Shown piece after piece: positions 15,870 to 23,684 of a DNA stretch of 30,460 bases. The translations under genes were made by a program, and so were the position numbers. Location: NCBI GenBank assembly GCA_902362275.1, contig CABIWB010000006.1, positions 75,781 through 106,240 on the forward strand, in the 5' to 3' direction. This stretch comes from Coriobacteriaceae bacterium (GTDB lineage Bacteria; Actinomycetota; Coriobacteriia; Coriobacteriales; Coriobacteriaceae). How positions within the stretch are numbered: position 1 is the stretch's first letter; each line of letters begins with the position of its first letter. The notes beneath the pieces were generated by a model that worked only from the letters and a program-made list of their open reading frames with translations, ran no database searches and was not told the DNA's origin.

Positions 15870-16040
15870 CCGTCCCATCGGGCCTGGCCGGGCGGCACGG
15901 GATAACTTTTCGCTCGGCCAGGTCCTGCGCAAGACGAAAGCCACATTAAGTGGCTTTCTTTGCGTGCGGAATCTACGAAAAGTTAACCCGTGCCGCCCGG
16001 CCAGGCCCTAGGTTTACTTTCCTGCCGCCAAGATGGCGTC
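15846..16040. repeat. Large quasi-palindrome with 33-bp inner and 17-bp outer arms
   Basis: Inner arms 15880-15912 and 15976-16008 match at 32 of 33 positions (core GGGCCTGGCCGGGCGGCACG). Outer arms 15846-15862 and 16024-16040 match perfectly over 17 bp and include the 3' end of the HAD gene; weaker symmetry extends to about 15831 and 16056. The 63-nt centre has its own 9-bp hairpin (GAAAGCCAC / GTGGCTTTC) followed by a short T-run. Together with the terminator and the repeat after it, this accounts for most of the 340-bp gap before polA. Confidence 0.88.
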
Positions 16041-16075
16041 TTGAGTGTCTAGATACTTAGCTGAAATGATTTGAG

Positions 16076-16116
16076 CAGAGGGGAGCTCCTTGTTGGGAGG
16101 GGCTCCCCTCTGTTTT
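16076..16116 (+). terminator. Terminator of the Cof-type HAD gene
   Basis: An 11-bp stem (CAGAGGGGAGC, 16076-16086 with 16102-16112) followed by TTTT. It lies about 200 nt past the gene, beyond the quasi-palindrome. Confidence 0.72.
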
Positions 16117-16124
16117 GGTTACTG

Positions 16125-16164
16125 TGGGACAAATTAATCAGTAGTGTTTGTCCCAAATCTTAAG
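16125..16164 (+). repeat. Palindromic intergenic repeat, copy 2
   Basis: Same orientation and borders as 4037-4076: TGGGACAAATTAATCAG, five different bases, then TTTGTCCCAAATCTTAAG. Here only 8 bp of the stem remain paired (16126-16133 with 16147-16154). Confidence 0.8.
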
Positions 16165-16212
16165 TATGTGGAGGCTTGCGTCTTGGGCGAGCTTGCCTTA
16201 CGGAGTGCTTCC

Positions 16213-18963
16213 CTATTTCGCGTCGGCCCAGGTTATGCCGGTGCTGGCTTCGGCGATCAACGGTACGCGGAGGTCTACTACGTGCTCCATGACGTCGCGG
16301 ACCATGGCGGTGAGGCGCTCGACTTCGTCGACGGGACACTCAAAGTCCAGTTCGTCGTGTACCTGCAGGATCATGTGGGCGGCAAAGCTCTCTTCTTCCA
16401 GACGGCGGCTTACGCGGGCCATCGCGATCTTGATGATGTCGGCCGCGGTGCCCTGCATGGGGTGGTTCATGGCCGTGCGCTCGCCAAAGCCGCGGAGTTG
16501 CGGATTTTTGGCCTTGAGCTCCGGAATATGGCGACGACGACCGTACATGGTCTCGGCGTAGCCCGTCTGCTTGGCGCGCGCCACCACGTTGTCGAGGAAC
16601 GTACGCACGCCCGGATAGGCCTCGTAGTAGCGGTCGATCATGTCGCGCGCCTCGGCCATCGAGATGCGCAGCGACTGCGACAGACCGTAGGCCTGCTGAC
16701 CGTACACGATGCCAAAGTTCACGGCCTTGGCGCGGCTGCGCAGGCCGGGCGTTACCTCGGACACCGGCACGCCAAACACGCGCGCGGCCGTCTCGGCGTG
16801 GAAGTCCTCGCCCTCGTTAAAGGCGCGCACCAGGTGCTCGTCACCCGAGAGATGCGCGAGTAGACGTAGCTCGATCTGCGAGTAGTCCACCGCCAAAAAG
16901 ACGCTGCCCTCGCCTGCCGAAAACGCCGTCTTGACGGTACGCCCCAGCTCAGAGCGCGTCGGAATGTTCTGCAGGTTCGGGTCGCTCGAGGACAGACGTC
17001 CCGTTGCGGTAATGGTTTGGTTGTACGTGGTGTGCACGCGGCCGTCGCCTCGACGCAGCGGGCCCAGCGTGTCCAGATAGGTCGACTTAATCTTGGACTT
17101 CTCGCGCCAGTCCAAAATCAGGCGTACGATCTCGTGGTCGCGGGCAAGGTCGCTCAGCACCTTGGCGTTGGTCGAATAATAGCCGCGCTTGGTCTTCTTG
17201 AGGCCCTTGGTCGGAAGCCCCATCACATCAAAGAGTACGTGCGACAGCTGCATGGGGCTGCCAATATTAAAGGTCTCGTCGCCGGCCAGGTCGCGAATGC
17301 TGCGCTCGACCTCGGCAATCTGGGTCGCCAGGCCCTCGGACAGACTGTGCAGGCGGTCGGGGTCCACAAGCATACCCGCGCGCTCCATCTTGGCAAGTAC
17401 CGGAACGAGCGGCATCTCGATGCCATCGAACACGTTGGCGGCATTCTCACGGGCCATGCAATCGCGCAACGGAGCCACGAGCGCCAGCGTCAGGGCCGCA
17501 GTACGGGCGGCAGGCGCCGGAGCATCTTCGCCAGCACCCTCCGCGCCGCACGCCGCAGGCAGCGTCATCTGCAGATACGTATCGGCAAGATATGCCTCAT
17601 CGAACTCGGAGCGATCGGAATCCAGCAGATAGGCAGCGACCACGGTATCGAAGATGCGCGTGGAATCGACAGCGAGCGGATCCATGAGCTCGAGCTCAGA
17701 AGAATCGATGGGCGAAAGCTCATGCAGGAGCGCCTTCATATCCGGGCTCGCCACGCGGCCCTCCATAAACAGACGTGCGAGCACGCCGGCAATCACGCCG
17801 TGGACGAAGTTGAAGCCCTCGACCTCAGCCACCGCACCGCTGTCGCCCTCCTCGAGCGCGAACAGGCCCTTGGACGTCGCCAACCACAGCGTGCGCGTCA
17901 GTCCAAAGAGCGCGCCCTCTTCCTTGTCGTCGTCCACCACGGCGGCGACCCACTCGCCGGCATCAATCGCGCGGGAGATCTCGGCGGCAGCGGCAGCGAG
18001 CGCCTCGGCATCGCCGGCGGCGGCACGCAAAACAGGGGGAATCTCAAACGCGCTGGCAGCGGGCACGATCCCGCCCTCGCCGCCAATCAGCGCCAGGAAA
18101 CGGTTCTGCATGGCCGTAATGCCGAGCGTGCCGAGCGCCGCGGAAACCTCATCGGCAGAAAACGCCGGGAAGGACGTCGCCTCAAAATCGAGCTCAACAG
18201 GCGCATCGGTGCGAATGGTTGCGACCTTGCGGCTCAGTAGTGCGTCGTCGATGTGTGCACGCAGGTTCTCGCCCATCTTGCCCTTGACCTCGTCGGCGTG
18301 TGCGATGACCTCGTCCAAGCTACCGTACTGCGCAATGAGCGCGCTCGCCTTTTTGGGGCCGATGCCCGGCACGCCGGGGATGTTATCGGACGTGTCGCCC
18401 TTCAGACCGTAAAAATCGGGCACGAGCGCCGGCGTAATGCCGTGATACAGGTCATCCACGCTCTCGGGCGTCATAATCGCTACGTCGGACAGGCCCTTAC
18501 GGGTCGAGACCACGTTGACGTGCTCGGTAACAAGCTGATACATGTCGCGATCACCGGTCACCAGCAGCATGTCACAGCCGGCCTGCTCGCCCAGGCGCGC
18601 CATGGTTCCCAGGATATCGTCGCCTTCCCAGCCCTCGGACTGCAGAATCGGCACGTTGAGCGCGGCGAGCAGCTCCTTAATCATGGGAAACTGCGCGTGC
18701 AGATCGGGGTCCATGGGCGGGCGTTGCGCCTTATACTGCGGCAGCATCTCCATGCGCACGCGCGGTTTGCCCTTATCAAACGCCACGACCACACCGTCGG
18801 GGTTAAAGGCGTCGATCATCTTGAGAAACATGTTCAGAAAGCCAAAGATCGCGTTGGTGGGGCGACCGTCCGGCGCGTTCATGGTTGGCGGCACGGCGTG
18901 GAAGGCGCGATGCATGAGCGAGTTGCCGTCGATAACGGCAAAAGTGCGGCGCTTGTCAGACAT
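16213..18963 (-). CDS. polA: DNA polymerase I
   Basis: A 916-residue family A polymerase used in repair and Okazaki fragment processing. Residues 1-290 are the 5' nuclease (IDGNSLMHRAFHA, GWEGDDILGT, VTGDRDMYQL, GLKGDTSDNIPGVPGIGPKKA). Residues about 310-510 are the region that proofreads in E. coli; here the first DxE motif is replaced by VVDDDKEE and the second aspartate context is lost, so 3'-5' exonuclease is probably absent, as in many actinobacteria. Residues 515-916 are the polymerase: motif A VDYSQIELRLLAHLSGD (D693), motif B RSRAKAVNFGIVYG, motif C VHDE (D870). The ATG at 18963 has GAGGT 8 nt upstream. It diverges from the aminopeptidase gene. Confidence 0.97.
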   Translation of the reverse strand: MSDKRRTFAVIDGNSLMHRAFHAVPPTMNAPDGRPTNAIFGFLNMFLKMIDAFNPDGVVVAFDKGKPRVRMEMLPQYKAQRPPMDPDLHAQFPMIKELLAALNVPILQSEGWEGDDILGTMARLGEQAGCDMLLVTGDRDMYQLVTEHVNVVSTRKGLSDVAIMTPESVDDLYHGITPALVPDFYGLKGDTSDNIPGVPGIGPKKASALIAQYGSLDEVIAHADEVKGKMGENLRAHIDDALLSRKVATIRTDAPVELDFEATSFPAFSADEVSAALGTLGITAMQNRFLALIGGEGGIVPAASAFEIPPVLRAAAGDAEALAAAAAEISRAIDAGEWVAAVVDDDKEEGALFGLTRTLWLATSKGLFALEEGDSGAVAEVEGFNFVHGVIAGVLARLFMEGRVASPDMKALLHELSPIDSSELELMDPLAVDSTRIFDTVVAAYLLDSDRSEFDEAYLADTYLQMTLPAACGAEGAGEDAPAPAARTAALTLALVAPLRDCMARENAANVFDGIEMPLVPVLAKMERAGMLVDPDRLHSLSEGLATQIAEVERSIRDLAGDETFNIGSPMQLSHVLFDVMGLPTKGLKKTKRGYYSTNAKVLSDLARDHEIVRLILDWREKSKIKSTYLDTLGPLRRGDGRVHTTYNQTITATGRLSSSDPNLQNIPTRSELGRTVKTAFSAGEGSVFLAVDYSQIELRLLAHLSGDEHLVRAFNEGEDFHAETAARVFGVPVSEVTPGLRSRAKAVNFGIVYGQQAYGLSQSLRISMAEARDMIDRYYEAYPGVRTFLDNVVARAKQTGYAETMYGRRRHIPELKAKNPQLRGFGERTAMNHPMQGTAADIIKIAMARVSRRLEEESFAAHMILQVHDELDFECPVDEVERLTAMVRDVMEHVVDLRVPLIAEASTGITWADAK

Positions 18964-19071
18964 ATTAAATACCTCGCTTTGGGCTGGGCACGGTTTGCTC
19001 ACTCCAGTTTACACGCTCCCCGCCCCGCGGCCACTGCACATCAGGCTTCCCTGCCGCCGCGCGCCCGCGCG

Positions 19072-19080
19072 TGATACGAT
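19072..19080 (+). promoter_or_regulatory. Likely extended -10 promoter of the aminopeptidase gene
   Basis: TGATACGAT, an extended -10 box about 50 nt before the start codon. The identical nonamer precedes the phosphate transporter at 28643-28651. No clear -35 is seen, as is common with extended -10 promoters. Confidence 0.5.
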
Positions 19081-19129
19081 GGCTCACGGTACATCAACCA
19101 GCACGATCGATCCGAAAGGAGCCTGCGTT

Positions 19130-20527
19130 ATGGAGCGTCCCTGCGCATGGAAAAAGTACACGCCACAGCAGATCGAGGAGCTCGAGGAGCTTTGCCGCGG
19201 CTATAAGCAGTTTTTGAGCGAGAACAAGACCGAGCGCCTGTGCGTCAAGACCGGTATCAAGATGGCCGAGGAGGCGGGATACGTCAATCTGGAGACCGTG
19301 ATCGCCGAGGGCCGCGAGCTCAAGGCAGGCGACAAGGTGTACGCCGCCAACCACGGCAAAGACCTCATGCTCGTCAACCTGGGCACCGCCCCGCTCGAGC
19401 AGGGATTTAACATCCTGGGTGCTCACGTGGACTCGCCGCGTCTGGACCTTAAGCAGAATCCCGCCTTCGAGGCCGGCGACATGGCCTACCTCGACACGCA
19501 CTACTACGGCGGCGTCAAGAGCTACCACTGGGTGGCCTCCCCGCTCGCACTCGTGGGCGTCATCTGCAAAAAAGACGGCACCACCGTCGACATCAACATC
19601 GGCGACAAGGCCGATGACCCGGTCTTTACCATCTCCGACCTGCTGATCCACCTCTCGAGTGAGCAGATGTCCAAGCCTGCCAAGGATGCCGTCGACGCCG
19701 AGATCCTCGACGTGATCGTGGGCGGCCGCCCTGTAAAGTTTGACGAGGACGACAAGGACGCCCCCAAGGAGCCCGTCAAGCAGATGTTCCTGGACATCCT
19801 CAAGGAGCAGTACGGCGTCGAGGAGGAGGACTTCCTCTCCGCCGAAATCGAGGTCGTGCCCGCCGGCCCGGCCCGCGACATGGGCCTCGACCGCTCCATG
19901 ATTCTGGGCTATGGCCACGACGACCGCGTCTGCGCCTATCCGTCCATGCTCGCCCAGATCAACGTCGCCAACGTGGAGCGCACGAGCATCACGCTCATCG
20001 TCGACAAGGAGGAAATCGGTTCCGTGGGTGCCACCGGCATGACGAGCCGCTTCTTCGAGAACACCGTCGCCGAGATCATGGCACTCGCCGGCGAGGGCAG
20101 CCCGCTGGCCCTGCGCCGCGCGCTCGCCCGCAGCCGCATGCTTTCCTCTGACGTGTCCGCCGGCTTCGACCCGGGCTACGCCGGCAAGTTCGAGACCAAG
20201 AACGCGGCCTTTATGGGTCGCGGCCTGTGCTTTAACAAGTACACGGGCAGCCGCGGCAAGGGTGGCTCCAACGACGCCGACGCCGAGTATGTGGCCCTCA
20301 TCCGCGACATCATGGACGAGGCGGGCGTGGACTTCCAGACCTGCGAGCTCGGTCGCGTCAACGCAGGCGGCGGCGGCACCATCGCCTACATCATGGCCAA
20401 GTACGGTATGAACGTCATCGACTCCGGCGTTGCCGTCCTGTCCATGCACGCCCTGTGGGAGGTCGCCAACAAGGCCGACATCTACGAGGCATATCGCGGT
20501 TACAAGGCCTTCATCGAGCGAGCCTAA
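19130..20527 (+). CDS. M18 family aminopeptidase (aspartyl aminopeptidase-like)
   Basis: A 465-residue di-metal aminopeptidase of family M18, which forms large tetrahedral complexes that remove N-terminal residues from peptides. Metal and active-site segments are GAHVDSPRLDLK (H99, D101), THYYGGVKSY, VDKEEIGSVGATG (the E-E pair), SSDVSAGFDP and SMHALWEVANK near the end. Length matches the 450-480 residue bacterial group. The ATG at 19130 is preferred because GAAAGGAG lies 8 nt upstream; the frame is open much further upstream but that part overlaps polA on the other strand. A large hairpin terminator follows. Confidence 0.92.
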   Translation: MERPCAWKKYTPQQIEELEELCRGYKQFLSENKTERLCVKTGIKMAEEAGYVNLETVIAEGRELKAGDKVYAANHGKDLMLVNLGTAPLEQGFNILGAHVDSPRLDLKQNPAFEAGDMAYLDTHYYGGVKSYHWVASPLALVGVICKKDGTTVDINIGDKADDPVFTISDLLIHLSSEQMSKPAKDAVDAEILDVIVGGRPVKFDEDDKDAPKEPVKQMFLDILKEQYGVEEEDFLSAEIEVVPAGPARDMGLDRSMILGYGHDDRVCAYPSMLAQINVANVERTSITLIVDKEEIGSVGATGMTSRFFENTVAEIMALAGEGSPLALRRALARSRMLSSDVSAGFDPGYAGKFETKNAAFMGRGLCFNKYTGSRGKGGSNDADAEYVALIRDIMDEAGVDFQTCELGRVNAGGGGTIAYIMAKYGMNVIDSGVAVLSMHALWEVANKADIYEAYRGYKAFIERA

Positions 20528-20540
20528 CCAACCCTTCGTC

Positions 20541-20612
20541 AGTTGCGGTGAAATACGGACTAAACTGGCCCATAAACGGCCAAAACAGACCGTATTCCAC
20601 CGCAACTTCCTT
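20541..20612 (+). terminator. Nested hairpin terminator after the aminopeptidase gene
   Basis: Outer arms 20541-20558 and 20590-20607 pair over 18 positions with one mismatch (AGTTGCGGTG then AATACGG), and an inner stem TGGCC/GGCCA lies inside. TTCC and TTTTT follow on the plus strand. The size and nesting exceed an ordinary terminator and suggest a repeat element co-opted as one. Confidence 0.72.
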
Positions 20613-20630
20613 TTTGGCAGAGGAGAGTCC

Positions 20631-21440
20631 ATGCTGCAGGTCATCATTTCGCCCGCCAAGCAGATGCGCACGGCCCAAGATGCTTTTGAAGTCCTGGGCA
20701 TCCCACCCTATGTGCGCGAGACGGCTCGCCTCCACCGCGCACTGCTAGATATCGAGCGGAATGAAGGCAGCGGCGGCCTGCAGGCGCTGTGGAACGTGAG
20801 TGACAAACTGCTGGGGCCTTGCCTCAACGCCCTGCATGAGTTCGGGCCCATCCTGAAAAACGGCAATCTCGACAATCCCGCACTCGCCCGTCACCTTTCC
20901 CCTGCCGTCATGTCCTATCACGGCATTCAATACCAGAGCATGGCGCCCGAGGTGATGGATTCCGCGCAGCTCACATGGCTGCAAGACCATCTGTGGATCC
21001 TCTCGGGCCTTTACGGATGCGTACGCCCCTTTGATGCCGTTGAACCGTATCGACTGGAGATGGGCGCGAAGCTTGCCGTCGATGATGCCCGAGACCTCTA
21101 CGCGTTTTGGGGCGACAAGCTCGCACGGGCCATCGCTCCGGCGGGTTCCAATGCTACGATCGTCAATCTCGCCAGTGCGGAATACGCCAAAGCCATTCTG
21201 CCCCGCCTCACCACCGATGTCACGGTCGTCACATGCCTCTTTGGCGAAGGCATCCGCAACGGCAAGCCCATCCAGCGCTCAACCGCCAGCAAAAAGGCAC
21301 GCGGTTCCATGGTGCGCTGGATGGCAGAAAACAAGCTCGAGGATGTAAGCGGGCTCACCGCGTTCGACGTTGGTTATCGTCACTTTCCCGAGCTTTCAAA
21401 TAAAAACACTTTGGTCTTCCTGAACGAACAGGCCTTGTAG
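20631..21440 (+). CDS. yaaA: YaaA family peroxide stress protein
   Basis: A 269-residue YaaA/DUF328 protein. Family marks are ISPAKQM at the N-terminus (SPAKT in E. coli), VMSYHGIQYQSM, LSGLYGCVRPFDAVEPYRLEMG, NLASAEYAKAI, and KKARGSMVRWM with the conserved FDVGY near the C-terminus. In E. coli YaaA lowers free iron during hydrogen peroxide stress and binds DNA; the role here is inferred from the family. AGGAGA lies about 6 nt before the ATG. It follows the aminopeptidase by about 100 nt but is separated by a terminator. Confidence 0.9.
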   Translation: MLQVIISPAKQMRTAQDAFEVLGIPPYVRETARLHRALLDIERNEGSGGLQALWNVSDKLLGPCLNALHEFGPILKNGNLDNPALARHLSPAVMSYHGIQYQSMAPEVMDSAQLTWLQDHLWILSGLYGCVRPFDAVEPYRLEMGAKLAVDDARDLYAFWGDKLARAIAPAGSNATIVNLASAEYAKAILPRLTTDVTVVTCLFGEGIRNGKPIQRSTASKKARGSMVRWMAENKLEDVSGLTAFDVGYRHFPELSNKNTLVFLNEQAL

Positions 21441-21480
21441 GACCACCGCTACTTTTGAATGTGCTGCCTAGGCACGGCGT

Positions 21481-21996
21481 CTATCCCGCCAAGCCCTCGG
21501 CTTTGGCGATTTCATTTGTCGAGCCGTCCTGATAGGTAATCTTGACATGTTCCACCTCGGACACCTTGACGCTCGACGGGGGCTCCAGGCGCCATTCCGT
21601 CAGCGCGATATCCATCGTCGTGGGCACATCCCCTTGATCTTTGAGCTCGACCGACAGCGTCTTAAGCGACGCATCGAAGGTCACGCGCTCGATCTCTTCA
21701 CCGGGAATGGAGCCACCGCTCAGCTGCAGCTGCACAAACTCGTCGCGCGGATACCAATAGTCGCCCGGCGCGGCCACCGTGTTACCGCCAGTGACCTTCA
21801 CCGTCATGATCGGCAGGGCATCATCAGCCTCAAACTCCCAGGCAGCGCCGCCGCGACCGCCAAACGTCCAAATACAAAAGGCAATCACCAACACGGCAAG
21901 CACCGCAAAACCAATCGCGACAAGGCCATGGTGCGCACGGCTTTCCCCGGCCGACACATCCCACTGCGTCTCTCGATATAGATGCTTGTCTTCCAT
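21481..21996 (-). CDS. Membrane-anchored protein of unknown function
   Basis: A 171-residue protein that I do not assign to a family. A short polar N-terminus is followed by one hydrophobic segment at about residues 25-44 (VAIGFAVLAVLVIAFCIWTF), then an outer domain of about 125 residues rich in beta-strand pattern (PIMTVKVTGGNTV, VTFDASLKTLSVEL, VEHVKITYQDGS). It would therefore be an N-in, C-out anchored protein, possibly a sensor or envelope factor. There is no lipobox. AGGAGG 6 nt before the ATG makes the start firm. It converges with yaaA and diverges from the thiamine genes, so a link to thiamine is not implied. Confidence 0.75.
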   Translation of the reverse strand: MEDKHLYRETQWDVSAGESRAHHGLVAIGFAVLAVLVIAFCIWTFGGRGGAAWEFEADDALPIMTVKVTGGNTVAAPGDYWYPRDEFVQLQLSGGSIPGEEIERVTFDASLKTLSVELKDQGDVPTTMDIALTEWRLEPPSSVKVSEVEHVKITYQDGSTNEIAKAEGLAG

Positions 21997-22046
21997 GTTC
22001 GCCTCCTCACGGGCACGCTCGTTAGGCCAATCGTACCCATTCGAGC

Positions 22047-22052
22047 TATACT
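22047..22052 (+). promoter_or_regulatory. Likely -10 box of the thiC transcript
   Basis: TATACT about 17 nt before the first base of the TPP aptamer, consistent with transcription starting just upstream of the riboswitch. The -35 is weak. Confidence 0.5.
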
Positions 22053-22068
22053 TGAGCCCATTACATAA

Positions 22069-22158
22069 ACGGGGGGCTTGCAGGACAAGACGGCAGGCTG
22101 AGATTGGGCGCGCCCGCCCTGACCCGCAAACCTGATATGGGTAATGCCAACGAAGGGA
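22069..22158 (+). promoter_or_regulatory. TPP (THI-box) riboswitch upstream of thiC
   Basis: The conserved blocks appear in order: GGGG-GC at the 5' end, GGCTGAGA at 22096-22103, ACCTGAT at 22130-22136, then TGGGTAATGCCAACGAAGGGA at the 3' edge. It binds thiamine pyrophosphate and represses the thiamine genes. The AAGGGAG at its 3' edge lies 8 nt before the thiC ATG, so the aptamer overlaps the ribosome binding site and control is most simply translational. No terminator lies between aptamer and gene. Confidence 0.95.
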
Positions 22159-22167
22159 GCCGTGCCA

Positions 22168-23502
22168 ATGAGCACACAGACCGAGCCCAAGCTCGTCACG
22201 CAAATCGACTTCGCCCGCACCGGGCAGATCACGCCACAGATGAAGGAGGTTGCCGAGCGCGAGCATCGCGACCCCGAGTACATCCGCGAGCGCGTGGCCG
22301 ACGGCCGCATCGCCATCCCCGCCAACATCGTGCATATCAAAAAAGGCATGCGCGCCTTTGGTGTCGGCGAAGGCCTTTCCACCAAGGTCAACGTCAACCT
22401 GGGCATCTCGGGCGATAAGGCCGATGCCGCCGAGGAGTGGAAGAAGGTCAAGATTGCCGAGGACTTTGGCGCCGACGCCATCATGGACCTCTCCAACTCG
22501 GGCAAGACGCGCCAGTTCCGCCAGCAGCTCATCGACGAAACACCGCTCATGGTGGGCACCGTCCCCATGTACGACGCCATCGGCTACATGGAAAAGCCGC
22601 TGGTCAAGCTGACCAAGGACGACCTGTTCGAGGTCGTGCGCGCGCACGCCGAGGATGGCGTGGACTTTATGACCATCCACTGCGGCATCAACAAGTCGGT
22701 CACCAAGACCTTTAAGGAGACCGGCCGCCTGATGAACATCGTCAGCCGCGGCGGCTCACTGCTGTTTGGCTGGATGGAGGTCACCGGCAATGAAAACCCC
22801 TTCTACGAGTACTTTGACGAGCTGCTCGAAATCTGCCACGAGTACGACGTGACGATTTCGCTCGGCGACTCCTGCCGCCCGGGCTGCCTCTACGACTCCA
22901 ACGACGCCACCGAGACCGCCGAGATGATCGAGCTGGGCAAGCTGTGCAAGCGCGCCTGGGCCGCCGGCGTCCAGGTCATGGTCGAGGGCCCGGGTCACAT
23001 GGCGCTCGACGAGATCGCCGCCAACATGAAGCTGCAGAAGCGACTGTGCCACAACGCCCCATTCTATGTGCTCGGGCCGCTGGTGACCGATATCGGCGTG
23101 GGTTACGACCACATCACCGCCGCCATCGGTGGCGCCATCTCCGCCAGTTCCGGCGCCGACTTCCTATGCTACGTGACGCCTGCCGAGCACCTGTGCCTGC
23201 CCAACGCCCAGGACGTGCTCGATGGCCTCATGGCCACCAAGATCGCCGCGCACGCCGCCGACATCGCCAAGAAGGTGCCGCACGCCCGCGACATGGACGA
23301 CAAGATGGGCCAGGCACGCCGCAAGCTCGACTGGGATGCCATGTGGGAGTGTGCTCTCGACCCGGTCACCGGTAAGAAGCGCTACGAGGAATCCCCCGCC
23401 GCCACCGAGGGCACCTGCACCATGTGTGGCAAGATGTGCGCCGTCCGTACCGTCAACAAGGTGTTCGAGGGCACGACGATCGACCTCGGCATGGAGGACT
23501 AG
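22168..23502 (+). CDS. thiC: Phosphomethylpyrimidine synthase
   Basis: A 444-residue radical SAM enzyme that rearranges aminoimidazole ribotide to HMP-P, the pyrimidine half of thiamine. The ATG at 22168 follows the aptamer edge AAGGGAG. Conserved segments include IMDLSNSGKTR, TVPMYDAIGY, MTIHCGINK, SLGDSCRPGC, VEGPGHMALDEI and the C-terminal cluster motif CTMCGKMC (C417, C420, C424). The spacing there is CX2CX3C, one residue shorter than the CX2CX4C of E. coli ThiC. The protein lacks the N-terminal extension of the E. coli enzyme (631 residues) and belongs to the short form seen in anaerobes and archaea. Confidence 0.96.
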   Translation: MSTQTEPKLVTQIDFARTGQITPQMKEVAEREHRDPEYIRERVADGRIAIPANIVHIKKGMRAFGVGEGLSTKVNVNLGISGDKADAAEEWKKVKIAEDFGADAIMDLSNSGKTRQFRQQLIDETPLMVGTVPMYDAIGYMEKPLVKLTKDDLFEVVRAHAEDGVDFMTIHCGINKSVTKTFKETGRLMNIVSRGGSLLFGWMEVTGNENPFYEYFDELLEICHEYDVTISLGDSCRPGCLYDSNDATETAEMIELGKLCKRAWAAGVQVMVEGPGHMALDEIAANMKLQKRLCHNAPFYVLGPLVTDIGVGYDHITAAIGGAISASSGADFLCYVTPAEHLCLPNAQDVLDGLMATKIAAHAADIAKKVPHARDMDDKMGQARRKLDWDAMWECALDPVTGKKRYEESPAATEGTCTMCGKMCAVRTVNKVFEGTTIDLGMED

Positions 23503-23632
23503 CCTCATCGCCGCGATCGCCTATAGGCTCGCCGCAGCTCCTGCCAATTGTTAACTTGTGAGCATTTGCCTGCATTTGCGTAATAATTGCATCTCGCGCC
23601 CGGGTTCGGCATATCGCCGGCTTGGGCATCTT

Positions 23633-23638
23633 TATAAT
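23633..23638 (+). promoter_or_regulatory. Possible -10 box of thiD
   Basis: A perfect TATAAT 46 nt before the thiD ATG, following an imperfect GC-rich hairpin (about 23598-23627). It suggests thiD has its own promoter outside riboswitch control, but no -35 box is visible at the right distance. Confidence 0.4.
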
Positions 23639-23684
23639 GCGGGGTAAAAGACCCATTTGAATCCGACCGGACAAGGGAGCGAAC

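Noticed and set aside
20511..20735. A 74-codon minus-strand frame across the aminopeptidase terminator
   Set aside because: It covers the nested hairpin and the start of yaaA and has no binding site; it is a by-product of the palindrome.
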